Origin: a virus | DNA: 64,000 nt | Direction: 5' to 3' (one strand) | IMG/VR virus record: IMGVR_UViG_3300017917_002838 | Span: 40,556 to 104,555 of that record | Shown here: positions 6,678 through 14,112 of the stretch, piece after piece | How the letters are laid out: each line of letters begins with the position of its first letter | Position numbering within the stretch: position 1 is the first letter of the stretch | Program-made: the position numbers and the translations under genes | The notes under the pieces: generated by a model | What the model was told of the DNA's origin: nothing | Databases searched by the model: none | The model's input: only the letters and a program-made list of their open reading frames with translations

Positions 6678-8464
6678 AGCATCTTCATTCTATCCAATGC
6701 TGTTGCTAAATCGCTAGGCATTGACTTTGGTGGTCTAATTAAATTTATAGAGTCTTTCTTTCCTTCAAAATATTCATCCATAGTCATGGATTCATAAGTA
6801 TGTACTCTAATTTCTTTTTCTACTCCAGCATTAGATTTTGAAATAGCATTATAAATTGATCCACAAACTGCGTCCGCCAAATCTTTTGAACCTTTTCTAG
6901 GGTGATCAACTCGATCTCTCATAATTCTAAGCTGTAATAATTCATCAATTAATAATGGTATATATGGTCCATGAAGTCTTTCTTCTAAAACAACCATAGC
7001 GAAATCGTCATAATGTTTTTTTGCAACCGACAAAAGTTCCGTATATATGCTATATTGATTTAACTGTTGCATCATATCGTGAGAGTTCCATCTGTCAAAG
7101 GAACATGATCTTATCTTAAATCCCCGAGATTTTAAAGAAATTATATAATCTTTTACTTCTGTAAAATCTACAGACTTATCTGCTGTTGGAGTCCAATATC
7201 TAATAGCATCTACGTGAACTATTGGTGCTGGTTGGGAATATTCATTTGTTATTTTTACATTTACCCACTCTGACACATGAGACATTGCAACAGCGCAATG
7301 GTCGTGTTTTTGAGCTAAGTCTACGTGTATAAAATAGTCGACATCTTCTTTTGGCTTAAACCACTCTTCAAATCTTCCAAACTGATCTACAGCTATATTT
7401 GTATTACTGAAAGCTTTTTCTATTTTTTCTCTAGACTTAAAGAAAGCGTCTACAGCATCAGATGGCATGCATGCAAATCTTGCTAAGGCATCCGGCATAT
7501 TTTTATAAAATTCAATTTTAAAATTTTCTATTTTTTTGGTTGGATTTATATCCCATGTAGGTCTTTTAATTGCATATACTTTTGGTATTGTATATGAAAT
7601 AATATGATCTTCTTCCCACTCAACAGTTATTTCATTTCCGTCAATTCCGTCTGGAAGGTCTTCGTCCATCTTAAGTGTCTTACTTTGAATAATTGTTTCT
7701 TTTTCTGCTATTACTGAATTATAAAATTTTTGTATTGGATCATTTTTAAAACGAGGAAATGAAAGAAGTATAATCTTACCGAAATCTGGAAAACGAGAAA
7801 CTACAGAACCTCTATACATATCATAAATAGCATCAGCGGTTTTAGCCTGATCGTGTCCTGTAGTATTTTCTGTAGCAAAACCAGAAATTTCATCAAGGAT
7901 TACTGCTATTACGTTATAACCTTCCCAAGCTTCTCTTTCTGAGTGACCTGAATGAACTGTAATATTTTTATCAAATTTTATCTCAGAAGCTTTTGGATCA
8001 TATTTTCCAACAAACCAAGGAGATCTTTCTATTCTGGTCTTAAATCCTTTAAAGAAAACATTGTTTGCTTGTTGTGCGTTAATAGCAATATTAAGAATAT
8101 CTATAGAGTCTCCAGGTGGCTTACCATAGTATGTTGCAGGATCTTTAAGACACAACAATAGATACACCATGTATGAAACAGCTATAGTAGAACAATAGTC
8201 TTTGCCAGAACCTTTTCCGAGCTGTGCAATAATTTCGGTACAAGTTTGTTTGTATCTTATAGAACCTTCTTCTTTTCCAAATAACTTAATTAAAGTTGAC
8301 TCTTTATATATCTGAGAAGACTTTTCAATAAGTGTATATTGATATTCTGATAATGGTGGTAGACCTAAATAATCTGGGCTAGTTACAAAAGTTTTTAAAT
8401 CTACTGGCTTTTCGTCAAACTCTTCGCCATCTAAAATATCTATAATATCTGTAAAATCAAACAC
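6674..8464 (-). CDS. terL: Terminase large subunit
   Basis: The 596-residue packaging motor has a Walker A-like loop GKGSGKD at residues 83-89, a Walker B VIAVILDE at 185-192, and a downstream coupling region. A C-terminal RNase H-like nuclease starts at about residue 385: FIHVDLAQKHDH supplies the first Asp, SFDRWNS the second, and KDLADAVCGS the last. Length fits the family. It translocates DNA into the prohead and cuts concatemers. It follows the small-subunit candidate by 2 bases and shares the leaderless promoter at 9001-9029. Confidence 0.95.
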   Translation of the reverse strand: MFDFTDIIDILDGEEFDEKPVDLKTFVTSPDYLGLPPLSEYQYTLIEKSSQIYKESTLIKLFGKEEGSIRYKQTCTEIIAQLGKGSGKDYCSTIAVSYMVYLLLCLKDPATYYGKPPGDSIDILNIAINAQQANNVFFKGFKTRIERSPWFVGKYDPKASEIKFDKNITVHSGHSEREAWEGYNVIAVILDEISGFATENTTGHDQAKTADAIYDMYRGSVVSRFPDFGKIILLSFPRFKNDPIQKFYNSVIAEKETIIQSKTLKMDEDLPDGIDGNEITVEWEEDHIISYTIPKVYAIKRPTWDINPTKKIENFKIEFYKNMPDALARFACMPSDAVDAFFKSREKIEKAFSNTNIAVDQFGRFEEWFKPKEDVDYFIHVDLAQKHDHCAVAMSHVSEWVNVKITNEYSQPAPIVHVDAIRYWTPTADKSVDFTEVKDYIISLKSRGFKIRSCSFDRWNSHDMMQQLNQYSIYTELLSVAKKHYDDFAMVVLEERLHGPYIPLLIDELLQLRIMRDRVDHPRKGSKDLADAVCGSIYNAISKSNAGVEKEIRVHTYESMTMDEYFEGKKDSINLIRPPKSMPSDLATALDRMKML

Positions 8465-8466
8465 GG

Positions 8467-8994
8467 CTATTCTGCCTCAATAACTATTGGCTCCGGCTTG
8501 CCTACAACTTGTGCAAGCTTCTTCATAATGTCTTCTCTAATTTCTGGATATTTTGAAGAAACATCTTTTAATATACCAACTAATATTTCTTGCTTTCTTT
8601 CTGTTTCAGCTATTTGAGCAGCAAGGTCTTGGTTATCCAATAAACCTACAGATTGAAGCATGTTAATTCTTTTTTGCTCTATGTCTGATATAAGTTTTAA
8701 AGCATTTGCCTTAACGTTTAGCTGTCCTGCCTGATCTGCATCGTCTACGGTCTTCCAGGCCTCTTTAATGAGCATTGCGTAGTGCTTGTCTGCTCCAGAA
8801 ATAGCCTCTTTTGCCCTGTCCTTAGAAGACCTATCATTACTAATTATGTCTTTCCAGCTATCAATTAGCTCCAAGACTTCTTTTCTTTGAAATCCAGTAA
8901 TTGTGGCAATTTGAGTCGGGTTATTGCCTTTGAGCAATTCCTCGACAACTTTATTCATGCGGTCAAAATGTTCCGCTAACTCTATTTCTGCCAT
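8467..8994 (-). CDS. Terminase small subunit candidate
   Basis: The 175-residue protein has a helix-turn-helix near residues 18-48 (GNNPTQIATITGFQRKEVLEL) and long helices that fit the oligomerising core of small terminase subunits. It sits just upstream of the large subunit. There is no Shine-Dalgarno sequence: the ATG is six bases after a perfect TATAAT, so the mRNA is expected to be leaderless. The role, recognising the packaging site, follows from position and fold. Confidence 0.78.
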   Translation of the reverse strand: MAEIELAEHFDRMNKVVEELLKGNNPTQIATITGFQRKEVLELIDSWKDIISNDRSSKDRAKEAISGADKHYAMLIKEAWKTVDDADQAGQLNVKANALKLISDIEQKRINMLQSVGLLDNQDLAAQIAETERKQEILVGILKDVSSKYPEIREDIMKKLAQVVGKPEPIVIEAE

Positions 8995-9000
8995 TTATAT

Positions 9001-9029
9001 ATTATACTTTTAGTCAACTAAAATGTCAA
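9001..9029 (-). promoter_or_regulatory. Consensus promoter of the terminase operon with palindromic spacer
   Basis: TTGACA (9024-9029), exactly 17 bases, then TATAAT (9001-9006): a perfect sigma70-type promoter on the minus strand. The spacer contains the inverted repeat TTTTAGT-CA-ACTAAAA (9008-9023), an operator-like palindrome. The -10 ends six bases before the ATG at 8994, so transcription should start at the initiator codon itself. Confidence 0.85.
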
Positions 9030-9349
9030 TTTTGACTGGCTATTTTCAACAATATTAAATAACCAATTAGATCATCAATATCGTTATCTCCAGGAAAACC
9101 TTGAGCATTTTTTATCCTATTTAACTTATCATCAATACGAACTTTTAATTGTTCGGTAGCATCTGATTGTGCAAATAGTCTCATTGGGCTTAGTGCTGAG
9201 TCTCCATAAGAAATATTCTTTTTAACAAGATTGTGTGCTATTTCATGGCACATATTAACTATCTTTAATCCGGACGGTGCCGTACATGCTTTTGTGACTA
9301 AATCATCACATCTAAAATATTCTCTATCTGGATATACTGGATCCAACAT
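9026..9349 (-). CDS. Nmad1 / DUF1599-like protein
   Basis: This 107-residue protein carries the DUF1599 pattern: MCHEIAHNLVKKNISYGDSALSP, then EQLKVRIDDKLNRIKN and DDLIGYLILL. The family is named nucleotide modification associated domain 1 because it occurs near base-modification genes in phages. A TTG start 27 bases further upstream is possible, but the ATG at 9349 has AGGTGG in front and was chosen. It follows a glycosyltransferase and two methyltransferases. Confidence 0.8.
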   Translation of the reverse strand: MLDPVYPDREYFRCDDLVTKACTAPSGLKIVNMCHEIAHNLVKKNISYGDSALSPMRLFAQSDATEQLKVRIDDKLNRIKNAQGFPGDNDIDDLIGYLILLKIASQN

Positions 9350-9356
9350 TTTCCAC

Positions 9357-10082
9357 CTATTCTTTAGTATTTTCAATTTTTTTATGAACCTCAGCTATCC
9401 ACTGCACATAACCGTCCGTCCAATTTTGACTGCCATAAATATTTCTTGCAGCTATGTGATGGAATAGTCTCCAGTTTTCTCCACCATAGCAAAAGAATTT
9501 CAAGTCTTTAGATTTTTCTAAATTATTGTATTCTTCATAGTCCTTAATTAAATCATATTTTTTAGAAAACGTCAAGGACTTAGTTATTCCTGCTGTCCAA
9601 ATTGTTGGTCCAGTCATGGCATGCACAAAATGTGGATTAGAATAGTCTGGATCTTTAAATGCTTCTTTAATTAAATCTAAAACATTTTTAATTATTTGAT
9701 TTCCTGGTGTTGCAGCAAATAACCATTGACAAAAATCTATTTCATGTTCTGGGCAAACAATTAGGGAATACTCGTCATTTATCCATGTATCTATTGGTTT
9801 TAAACATATGCAATCTAGATCTGCATATATTCCACCATATTTATAAATAACCATGTATCTCCATATATCACCTCTCATTACGCCAATAGGTGCAGTTATA
9901 AATATATTATGCCATTCTTCACCAAATTCTTTTAAAACAAACTCGGCGGCCTGAGTATCGTCCATATATACGTATTTATATTCAGGATTTAAACTCTTCC
10001 ATGTTTCTGTTGTTTCTTTAATATAGTCTGGTAGAACATCATAAGGGTCTTTGTATGTTTGCCAAATTATTCTAGGAATCAA
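9357..10082 (-). CDS. Glycosyltransferase with DXD motif (Gly_transf_sug / OCH1-like)
   Basis: The 241-residue enzyme starts with MIPRIIWQTYKDP, typical of the Gly_transf_sug family. The core APIGVMRGDIWRYMVIYKYGGIYADLDC (about residues 83-110) contains the nucleotide-sugar-binding DLD motif. Such enzymes transfer hexoses from sugar nucleotides. The acceptor is unknown: host wall glycan, virion protein or modified DNA base are all possible, the last suggested by the Nmad1-like gene 8 bases downstream. Confidence 0.88.
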   Translation of the reverse strand: MIPRIIWQTYKDPYDVLPDYIKETTETWKSLNPEYKYVYMDDTQAAEFVLKEFGEEWHNIFITAPIGVMRGDIWRYMVIYKYGGIYADLDCICLKPIDTWINDEYSLIVCPEHEIDFCQWLFAATPGNQIIKNVLDLIKEAFKDPDYSNPHFVHAMTGPTIWTAGITKSLTFSKKYDLIKDYEEYNNLEKSKDLKFFCYGGENWRLFHHIAARNIYGSQNWTDGYVQWIAEVHKKIENTKE

Positions 10083-10641
10083 TTTTAAAATCCTTTACTA
10101 CTCTTGGGTCTATCCACCAATCTTCAAACATCCTATTTGGATCTCCATCATTAATATTTTCAGCAATCAATTCATATCCAAGCAATTTAAATATACCATG
10201 AGATTCAGCCTTGATTAAAGAGTTATCTGGGCTTGCATATAAATCATGTTCATATGTTATAGTTGAAAATCTATACTCGAGTAAAGGTAGCTTATATAAA
10301 GCTTTAAGAGTTTGTTCGGCAGGCTCTATATCTAATTGCAGATAATCAATTTGTTTTGGAAAATTATTATCTTTAAAATATTTTAAATAATTAAAATCTG
10401 TTGCGTCTGTAGCAATACATTTATTTTTTCTAGAATTATTATATATCTCAACCAATTCTGAATTTATCTCAAAACCTACTCCAGACCAACCATATTCTTC
10501 TTCTAACAATAAAGTATTATTCCATGCGACTGGATCGTTAGATCCTATTTCTACATAGAATCCATTTCTTTTTTCTTTTAAAGCATTTAATACAAAAGAT
10601 TCCTGGTGTGCTTGGCTTTGGCTCTTTTCAAATATCCTCAT
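10072..10641 (-). CDS. FkbM-like SAM-dependent methyltransferase
   Basis: A 189-residue Rossmann-type protein with a SAM-binding segment NGFYVEIGSNDPVAWNNT (about residues 25-43), a second motif GVGFEINSELV and the LQLDIEPAEQ strand typical of the FkbM clan. The start overlaps the upstream HTH micro-gene by ATGA and the end overlaps the glycosyltransferase by 11 bases. FkbM enzymes methylate hydroxyls of sugars or small molecules. The target here is unknown. Confidence 0.8.
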   Translation of the reverse strand: MRIFEKSQSQAHQESFVLNALKEKRNGFYVEIGSNDPVAWNNTLLLEEEYGWSGVGFEINSELVEIYNNSRKNKCIATDATDFNYLKYFKDNNFPKQIDYLQLDIEPAEQTLKALYKLPLLEYRFSTITYEHDLYASPDNSLIKAESHGIFKLLGYELIAENINDGDPNRMFEDWWIDPRVVKDFKIDS

Positions 10642-10784
10642 CTTTTTTTAATCAATCCAAACTTTTCTAAATATCTCTGTATGGTCATTGCAGAGACTCC
10701 ACACTCATCAGCTATTTCTATAACTGTTTTCTTTTGAACAACGTACCTTCTGTATAACCAAACCTCGCTTTGATATAGTTTCAT
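10638..10784 (-). CDS. HTH micro-protein (48 aa)
   Basis: A 48-residue protein that is essentially one helix-turn-helix: VIEIADECGVSAMTIQRYLEKFG. It resembles resolvase or sigma-region-4 type HTH units. Both ends use ATGA overlaps with the flanking methyltransferase genes, which supports it being translated. It may regulate DNA or act as a recognition module for a partner enzyme. The frame is intact. Confidence 0.75.
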   Translation of the reverse strand: MKLYQSEVWLYRRYVVQKKTVIEIADECGVSAMTIQRYLEKFGLIKKR

Positions 10785-11527
10785 GATTTTCTCTTTAAAA
10801 TTATATTAAAAACTTTTCTTGGAATATTGTTAATATCAAATCTATCTCCATTTAAATAAAAAATATCATAATCAATATATATTTTTTGTAAAAATTTATT
10901 ATCATTATGTCCAACTTCCATCATAATTAGTTTACATTTTTTTGTATTATTATGCATTCCATCAAATACTTTTTCCTCATGTCCTTCTACATCAATTTTA
11001 ATAAAATCTGGAGTTTCATCATAAATGCTATCCAATCTTATTGCTTTTACCTTTTCTACTGTATATTTATCATTGGGCTCATTATTATAAAAATCTAATT
11101 TTATGATTGTTGATGCTCCTATATTTTCAAAAGGGATAAGCATTGTGGCTTCGTAATTTTTATTAGAAAGAGCATATTGATACATTGTTATTTTGCCTGC
11201 ATGATCATAATTGTTTAATTTTGTAGAAATTTGATAATTATCATTTAAATGTTTTAATGGTTCAAATGCTATTACTTCTCCGGTTTTTCCAACAATTCGT
11301 GCCATAACTTCTGTAAAGTATCCATTATTAGCTCCAATATCTAGACATTTCCAACCAGGTTGTATATTTTTTATCATCCATTCAGTTTCTTCTTGCTCCC
11401 ATATTCCTAATTTTTTGCAACATGCTTGTACTGCATTATCACTTTCATCTCCCGTATAAACAAAAAATGAGTTTAAAACTTTTGAAAATCCTCCAAGATT
11501 TACAATTTCTCTATTTTGTGTATTCAT
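10781..11527 (-). CDS. FkbM family methyltransferase
   Basis: The 248-residue protein has SAM motif I in CLDIGANNGYFTEVMA (about residues 60-77), GEVIAFEPL, the ATMLIPF segment and TPDFIKIDVEGHEEKVFDGM, the hallmark of FkbM methyltransferases. The length is normal. It begins at the stop of the RuvC-like gene (TAATG) and runs into the HTH micro-gene. Together with the second FkbM-like gene and a glycosyltransferase it forms a transfer cassette. Confidence 0.88.
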   Translation of the reverse strand: MNTQNREIVNLGGFSKVLNSFFVYTGDESDNAVQACCKKLGIWEQEETEWMIKNIQPGWKCLDIGANNGYFTEVMARIVGKTGEVIAFEPLKHLNDNYQISTKLNNYDHAGKITMYQYALSNKNYEATMLIPFENIGASTIIKLDFYNNEPNDKYTVEKVKAIRLDSIYDETPDFIKIDVEGHEEKVFDGMHNNTKKCKLIMMEVGHNDNKFLQKIYIDYDIFYLNGDRFDINNIPRKVFNIILKRKS

Positions 11528-12093
11528 TATCTTTCCGTAAGTTGTTTATATCCATAAAATGCTATGCCAACCGAATCAGCAACATCAAAATCATCCAAGT
11601 TAATATTAAAGTTTGTATTTGCCCAGTTTACAGTTCTTTGCTTTCTTATCTCTCTCATTTTTGCTTTATACCAAGATTCAGTTTTACCTGGATTTTCAAA
11701 CTTTAATTTGTCTTTTTCCATCTTTGTTGGATTTTTATTTCCAATGTGTGATTGCCAAGCTGTTGGAGATATTGTAATTACTTTAGCCCCGCTAGACATT
11801 AGCTCGGCAATAACAACTCCATATACATAAGATAATTTAATAACAGCATCTGGAGACTTTACAAAAACAGCTCCTTCTACAACAATATAATCTGATTCCA
11901 ATTGCGGAAGCATTGCCTTCATTTTTATTTTTGCGTCATATATTTTTTCATATATGTCTGCACCTACAAATTCTATTTTACCCCAACGAACCGGTTTATT
12001 GTTTTCTATCAGACAAAAAGCAACTGAATTTGTAGAAGCATCTATGCCCAATACACGTTGCGCTTTTACTTTATGTAAACTAGCTAATGTCAT
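11527..12093 (-). CDS. RuvC-like Holliday junction resolvase
   Basis: A 188-residue protein with an RNase H fold. Three acidic positions are visible: GIDASTN (D about 18), DYIVVEGAVF (E about 74) and DDFDVADSVGIA near residue 172. It would cut four-way or branched DNA before packaging. Start overlaps the zinc-finger gene by 14 bases. It belongs to the recombination block with the Cas4-like nuclease and RecA. Confidence 0.85.
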   Translation of the reverse strand: MTLASLHKVKAQRVLGIDASTNSVAFCLIENNKPVRWGKIEFVGADIYEKIYDAKIKMKAMLPQLESDYIVVEGAVFVKSPDAVIKLSYVYGVVIAELMSSGAKVITISPTAWQSHIGNKNPTKMEKDKLKFENPGKTESWYKAKMREIRKQRTVNWANTNFNINLDDFDVADSVGIAFYGYKQLTER

Positions 12094-12355
12094 TTAGCAA
12101 CCTCTTTATGTGCTCTCTGTCTTTAGTTTTATTTTTTTGTTGACACTTAGTACATTTGTTGCCCTCGTTATATCTGCTTAACTTAGCACCACACTTACAT
12201 TTTCTAACGGCACCATTTCTAATTGCTTTTTTTTCATAATACTTTTCCATAATTCTGCGATTAGTGGCAACACGGCAACACTCATCACAGCAATATTTTT
12301 GATTATGTGTTTTAGGATTAAAATCTTTTTTGCAATCTGAGTTAGCGCATATCAT
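12080..12355 (-). CDS. Double zinc-finger protein
   Basis: A 91-residue protein with two metal sites: CANSDCKKDF...YCCDECC near residues 3-27, and CKCGAKLS...CTKCQ near residues 53-75. It is lysine- and arginine-rich, as expected for a nucleic acid binder. It lies between the Cas4-like nuclease and the RuvC-like resolvase with ATGA-type overlap, suggesting a role in recombination or junction processing. No named family is assigned. Confidence 0.75.
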   Translation of the reverse strand: MICANSDCKKDFNPKTHNQKYCCDECCRVATNRRIMEKYYEKKAIRNGAVRKCKCGAKLSRYNEGNKCTKCQQKNKTKDREHIKRLLNDIS

Positions 12356-13128
12356 AATTTTGGAGCTTCAAATTTATCTATCTCAATAATGCCATTTTCT
12401 TTAGAATAGCATTCACTTCTGACAGGACACCCCTTGCAAACAGTAGAAGATTTTGTGAACGATCTAGTAGGCAAGGTATCCTCTTTATATGCCGACCATA
12501 CAGTAGACATCCACTCAAAAGCTTCGTCAACAATTTGTTTATTTGCTTTATTCATCTCAATCGGTATTACTACAACTTCTTGCGTATTTTTATTCTCATA
12601 TATAAAGAATCCCTCATCGGAATTGTTAATCTTCATATATATAAGTAGTTGTATTAAATGGTTTCCTGAAGGCTTAAGACTTGATTGCTTATGCAAAAAT
12701 ACTTCTTCTTTGGCCGTCTTTATTTCACCAATAATTTCTTTATTGTCAATTTCAAATATTAAATCGGCAAACCCTCTGATTGGTGGGTCCTGATTTAACA
12801 TCTCCCGCTCTTCTTCTTTAAACCAGTCCATGTCTTTTATAAGGTCTTGAAGTCTTTCATGTGCTTGAGTACCATTCATCATGTTTGCAATTGCTACAGA
12901 GTCTTGTTGTTCCTCAAAAATTGCGCCGTTAAAAGCAATATACCAATATCTAGCACAATTACCATGACCGTAACCTATTGTGCTTGGAGAAAAGGACTCT
13001 TTTTTAGTAAATTTATTTTCTCTTTTTTTAGAAAGGTATGCCTTGTTTAGCTTTTCGGAAAACTCCTCTAAGTTAAAAGACCCTTTGGACTTTTTGAACT
13101 TTAACTGGGATACTATTTCCCTTGACAA
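12352..13128 (-). CDS. Cas4-like PD-(D/E)XK nuclease with Fe-S cysteines
   Basis: The 258-residue protein starts at TTG with AAGAGG upstream. The nuclease core is IRGFADLIFEIDNKEIIGEIKTAK (catalytic D, E and K at about 119-143). A Cys at about residue 58 (NCARYWY) and three in CKGCPVRSEC near residue 234 match the four-cysteine iron-sulphur clamp of Cas4 and AddB-type exonucleases. It probably resects DNA ends for recombination. There is no CRISPR array nearby, so a defence adaptation role is not supported. Confidence 0.87.
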   Translation of the reverse strand: MSREIVSQLKFKKSKGSFNLEEFSEKLNKAYLSKKRENKFTKKESFSPSTIGYGHGNCARYWYIAFNGAIFEEQQDSVAIANMMNGTQAHERLQDLIKDMDWFKEEEREMLNQDPPIRGFADLIFEIDNKEIIGEIKTAKEEVFLHKQSSLKPSGNHLIQLLIYMKINNSDEGFFIYENKNTQEVVVIPIEMNKANKQIVDEAFEWMSTVWSAYKEDTLPTRSFTKSSTVCKGCPVRSECYSKENGIIEIDKFEAPKL

Positions 13129-13136
13129 TTTTCCTC

Positions 13137-13475
13137 TTAACTATATCGTGCAGAATACTTTAGTGCATCTACAAGCCGATCTATGGCTTCTTTAGCTGAG
13201 TAATAAATATTTTTTTTATAATTATTTATTGTTCCAGCTTTATCTTTACCAATTGTAGCATAATACGAAGCAAGTATGGCCAGTTTTGCAGATATTGCTT
13301 GTAATTCTACAATTAAAACTGGAGCTTTTGCAGATGGAACATCAGGGTTCATTACTAATTTAATTATTACTGACAAAGCCCTGTCCAGTTGTTCATCTTG
13401 CATATGCTCATGAAGATCATTAAATTCTGTAACTTCACTAATAAGTTCTAGTATGCTTTTAGCCTCTGTTGCCAT
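13137..13475 (-). CDS. Hypothetical helical protein
   Basis: A 112-residue, largely helical protein (ELISEVTEFNDLHEHMQDEQLDRALSV...). It has no recognised motif. It lies 8 bases upstream of the Cas4-like gene and downstream of RecA, so it may support recombination. The pattern of long amphipathic helices suggests an oligomer or a protein-binding factor. Function unknown. Confidence 0.7.
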   Translation of the reverse strand: MATEAKSILELISEVTEFNDLHEHMQDEQLDRALSVIIKLVMNPDVPSAKAPVLIVELQAISAKLAILASYYATIGKDKAGTINNYKKNIYYSAKEAIDRLVDALKYSARYS

Positions 13476-13617
13476 TATTTCTTACTTTCCAATGATTAAC
13501 AATATAAGGTCCTAAATCGGACTTTATTCTGCCACTCTTTTCTACCCTAACAATTCTACCATTTTGAATAATAGTTTTATTGTGTGGATGTTTTTTAATT
13601 CTTTGACCGTTAGACAT
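13459..13617 (-). CDS. Small basic hypothetical protein (52 aa)
   Basis: An ATG at 13617 opens a 52-residue basic protein (MSNGQRIKKHPHNKT, then IVRVEKSGRIKSDLGPYIV). It overlaps the start of the next gene by 17 bases and the end of the previous one by 8, in line with the compact operon. Without it a gap of about 134 bases would stand in an otherwise gapless block. No family is recognised; the strand-rich, basic make-up could bind nucleic acid. Confidence 0.6.
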   Translation of the reverse strand: MSNGQRIKKHPHNKTIIQNGRIVRVEKSGRIKSDLGPYIVNHWKVRNNGNRG

Positions 13618-13918
13618 CTTTTTTCTCCCACTCTTCTATAAGCTGCTCCAGTAATGACCATTCAATTACTGCGAGTCTTGTTTTGCTGTTATCTTTTCCA
13701 AGAATAAGTTTAAGTACAGGGTACTTGTCACGGCTAACTTTAAATGTATCTGTACAAACTTTTGCCCAAATTTTTTGGGAAATAGAAATACTTGACTCAT
13801 ACTCTTTATAATCAACTACGAAATCCTTCCACTGAGCATCTCCTTTTTGATAGTTACCACGTCCACTATTTTTTTGCTGTTTTGCTCCATCACGTTTAGC
13901 TTCAGATCTTTCAGACAT
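13610..13918 (-). CDS. Hypothetical basic protein
   Basis: A 102-residue protein with a charged, disordered N-terminus (MSERSEAKRDGAKQQKNSGRG) and a compact C-terminal part (SISISQKIWAKVCTDTFKVSRDKYPVLKLILG). Start overlaps the zinc-ribbon gene by TAATG. It sits directly in the RecA operon. No known domain was recognised. Confidence 0.7.
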   Translation of the reverse strand: MSERSEAKRDGAKQQKNSGRGNYQKGDAQWKDFVVDYKEYESSISISQKIWAKVCTDTFKVSRDKYPVLKLILGKDNSKTRLAVIEWSLLEQLIEEWEKKDV

Positions 13919-14112
13919 TACAGTTTAAATCCAGTAGAGGATATATGTCCATTTGGACATTTCCAAAATATAATCTGTTTTTCTCTAACATATTCTGCTT
14001 CGTCTGCAACTTCCTGGCATTCCTGACAAGAAAATGATCCTTCAACAATTGTCTTTGGCTTTTCTACATTTTCATATTCTGGTTCAGAAAAAATGTCATT
14101 AAAGTTTGGCAT
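13918..14112 (-). CDS. Zinc ribbon protein
   Basis: A 64-residue protein with CQECQEV near residue 29 and a second Cys-containing strand (IIFWKCPNGHISS) near residue 52, forming a probable CxxC...CxxxH zinc ribbon. It overlaps the recA stop region by 14 bases. Small ribbons of this type are common in phage replication operons and have no known role. Confidence 0.7.
   Translation of the reverse strand: MPNFNDIFSEPEYENVEKPKTIVEGSFSCQECQEVADEAEYVREKQIIFWKCPNGHISSTGFKL

Noticed and set aside
12352-13128. Cas4-like gene as sign of CRISPR adaptation
   Set aside because: There is no Cas1, Cas2 or array, and the neighbours are recombination genes, so an end-processing exonuclease is the better reading.
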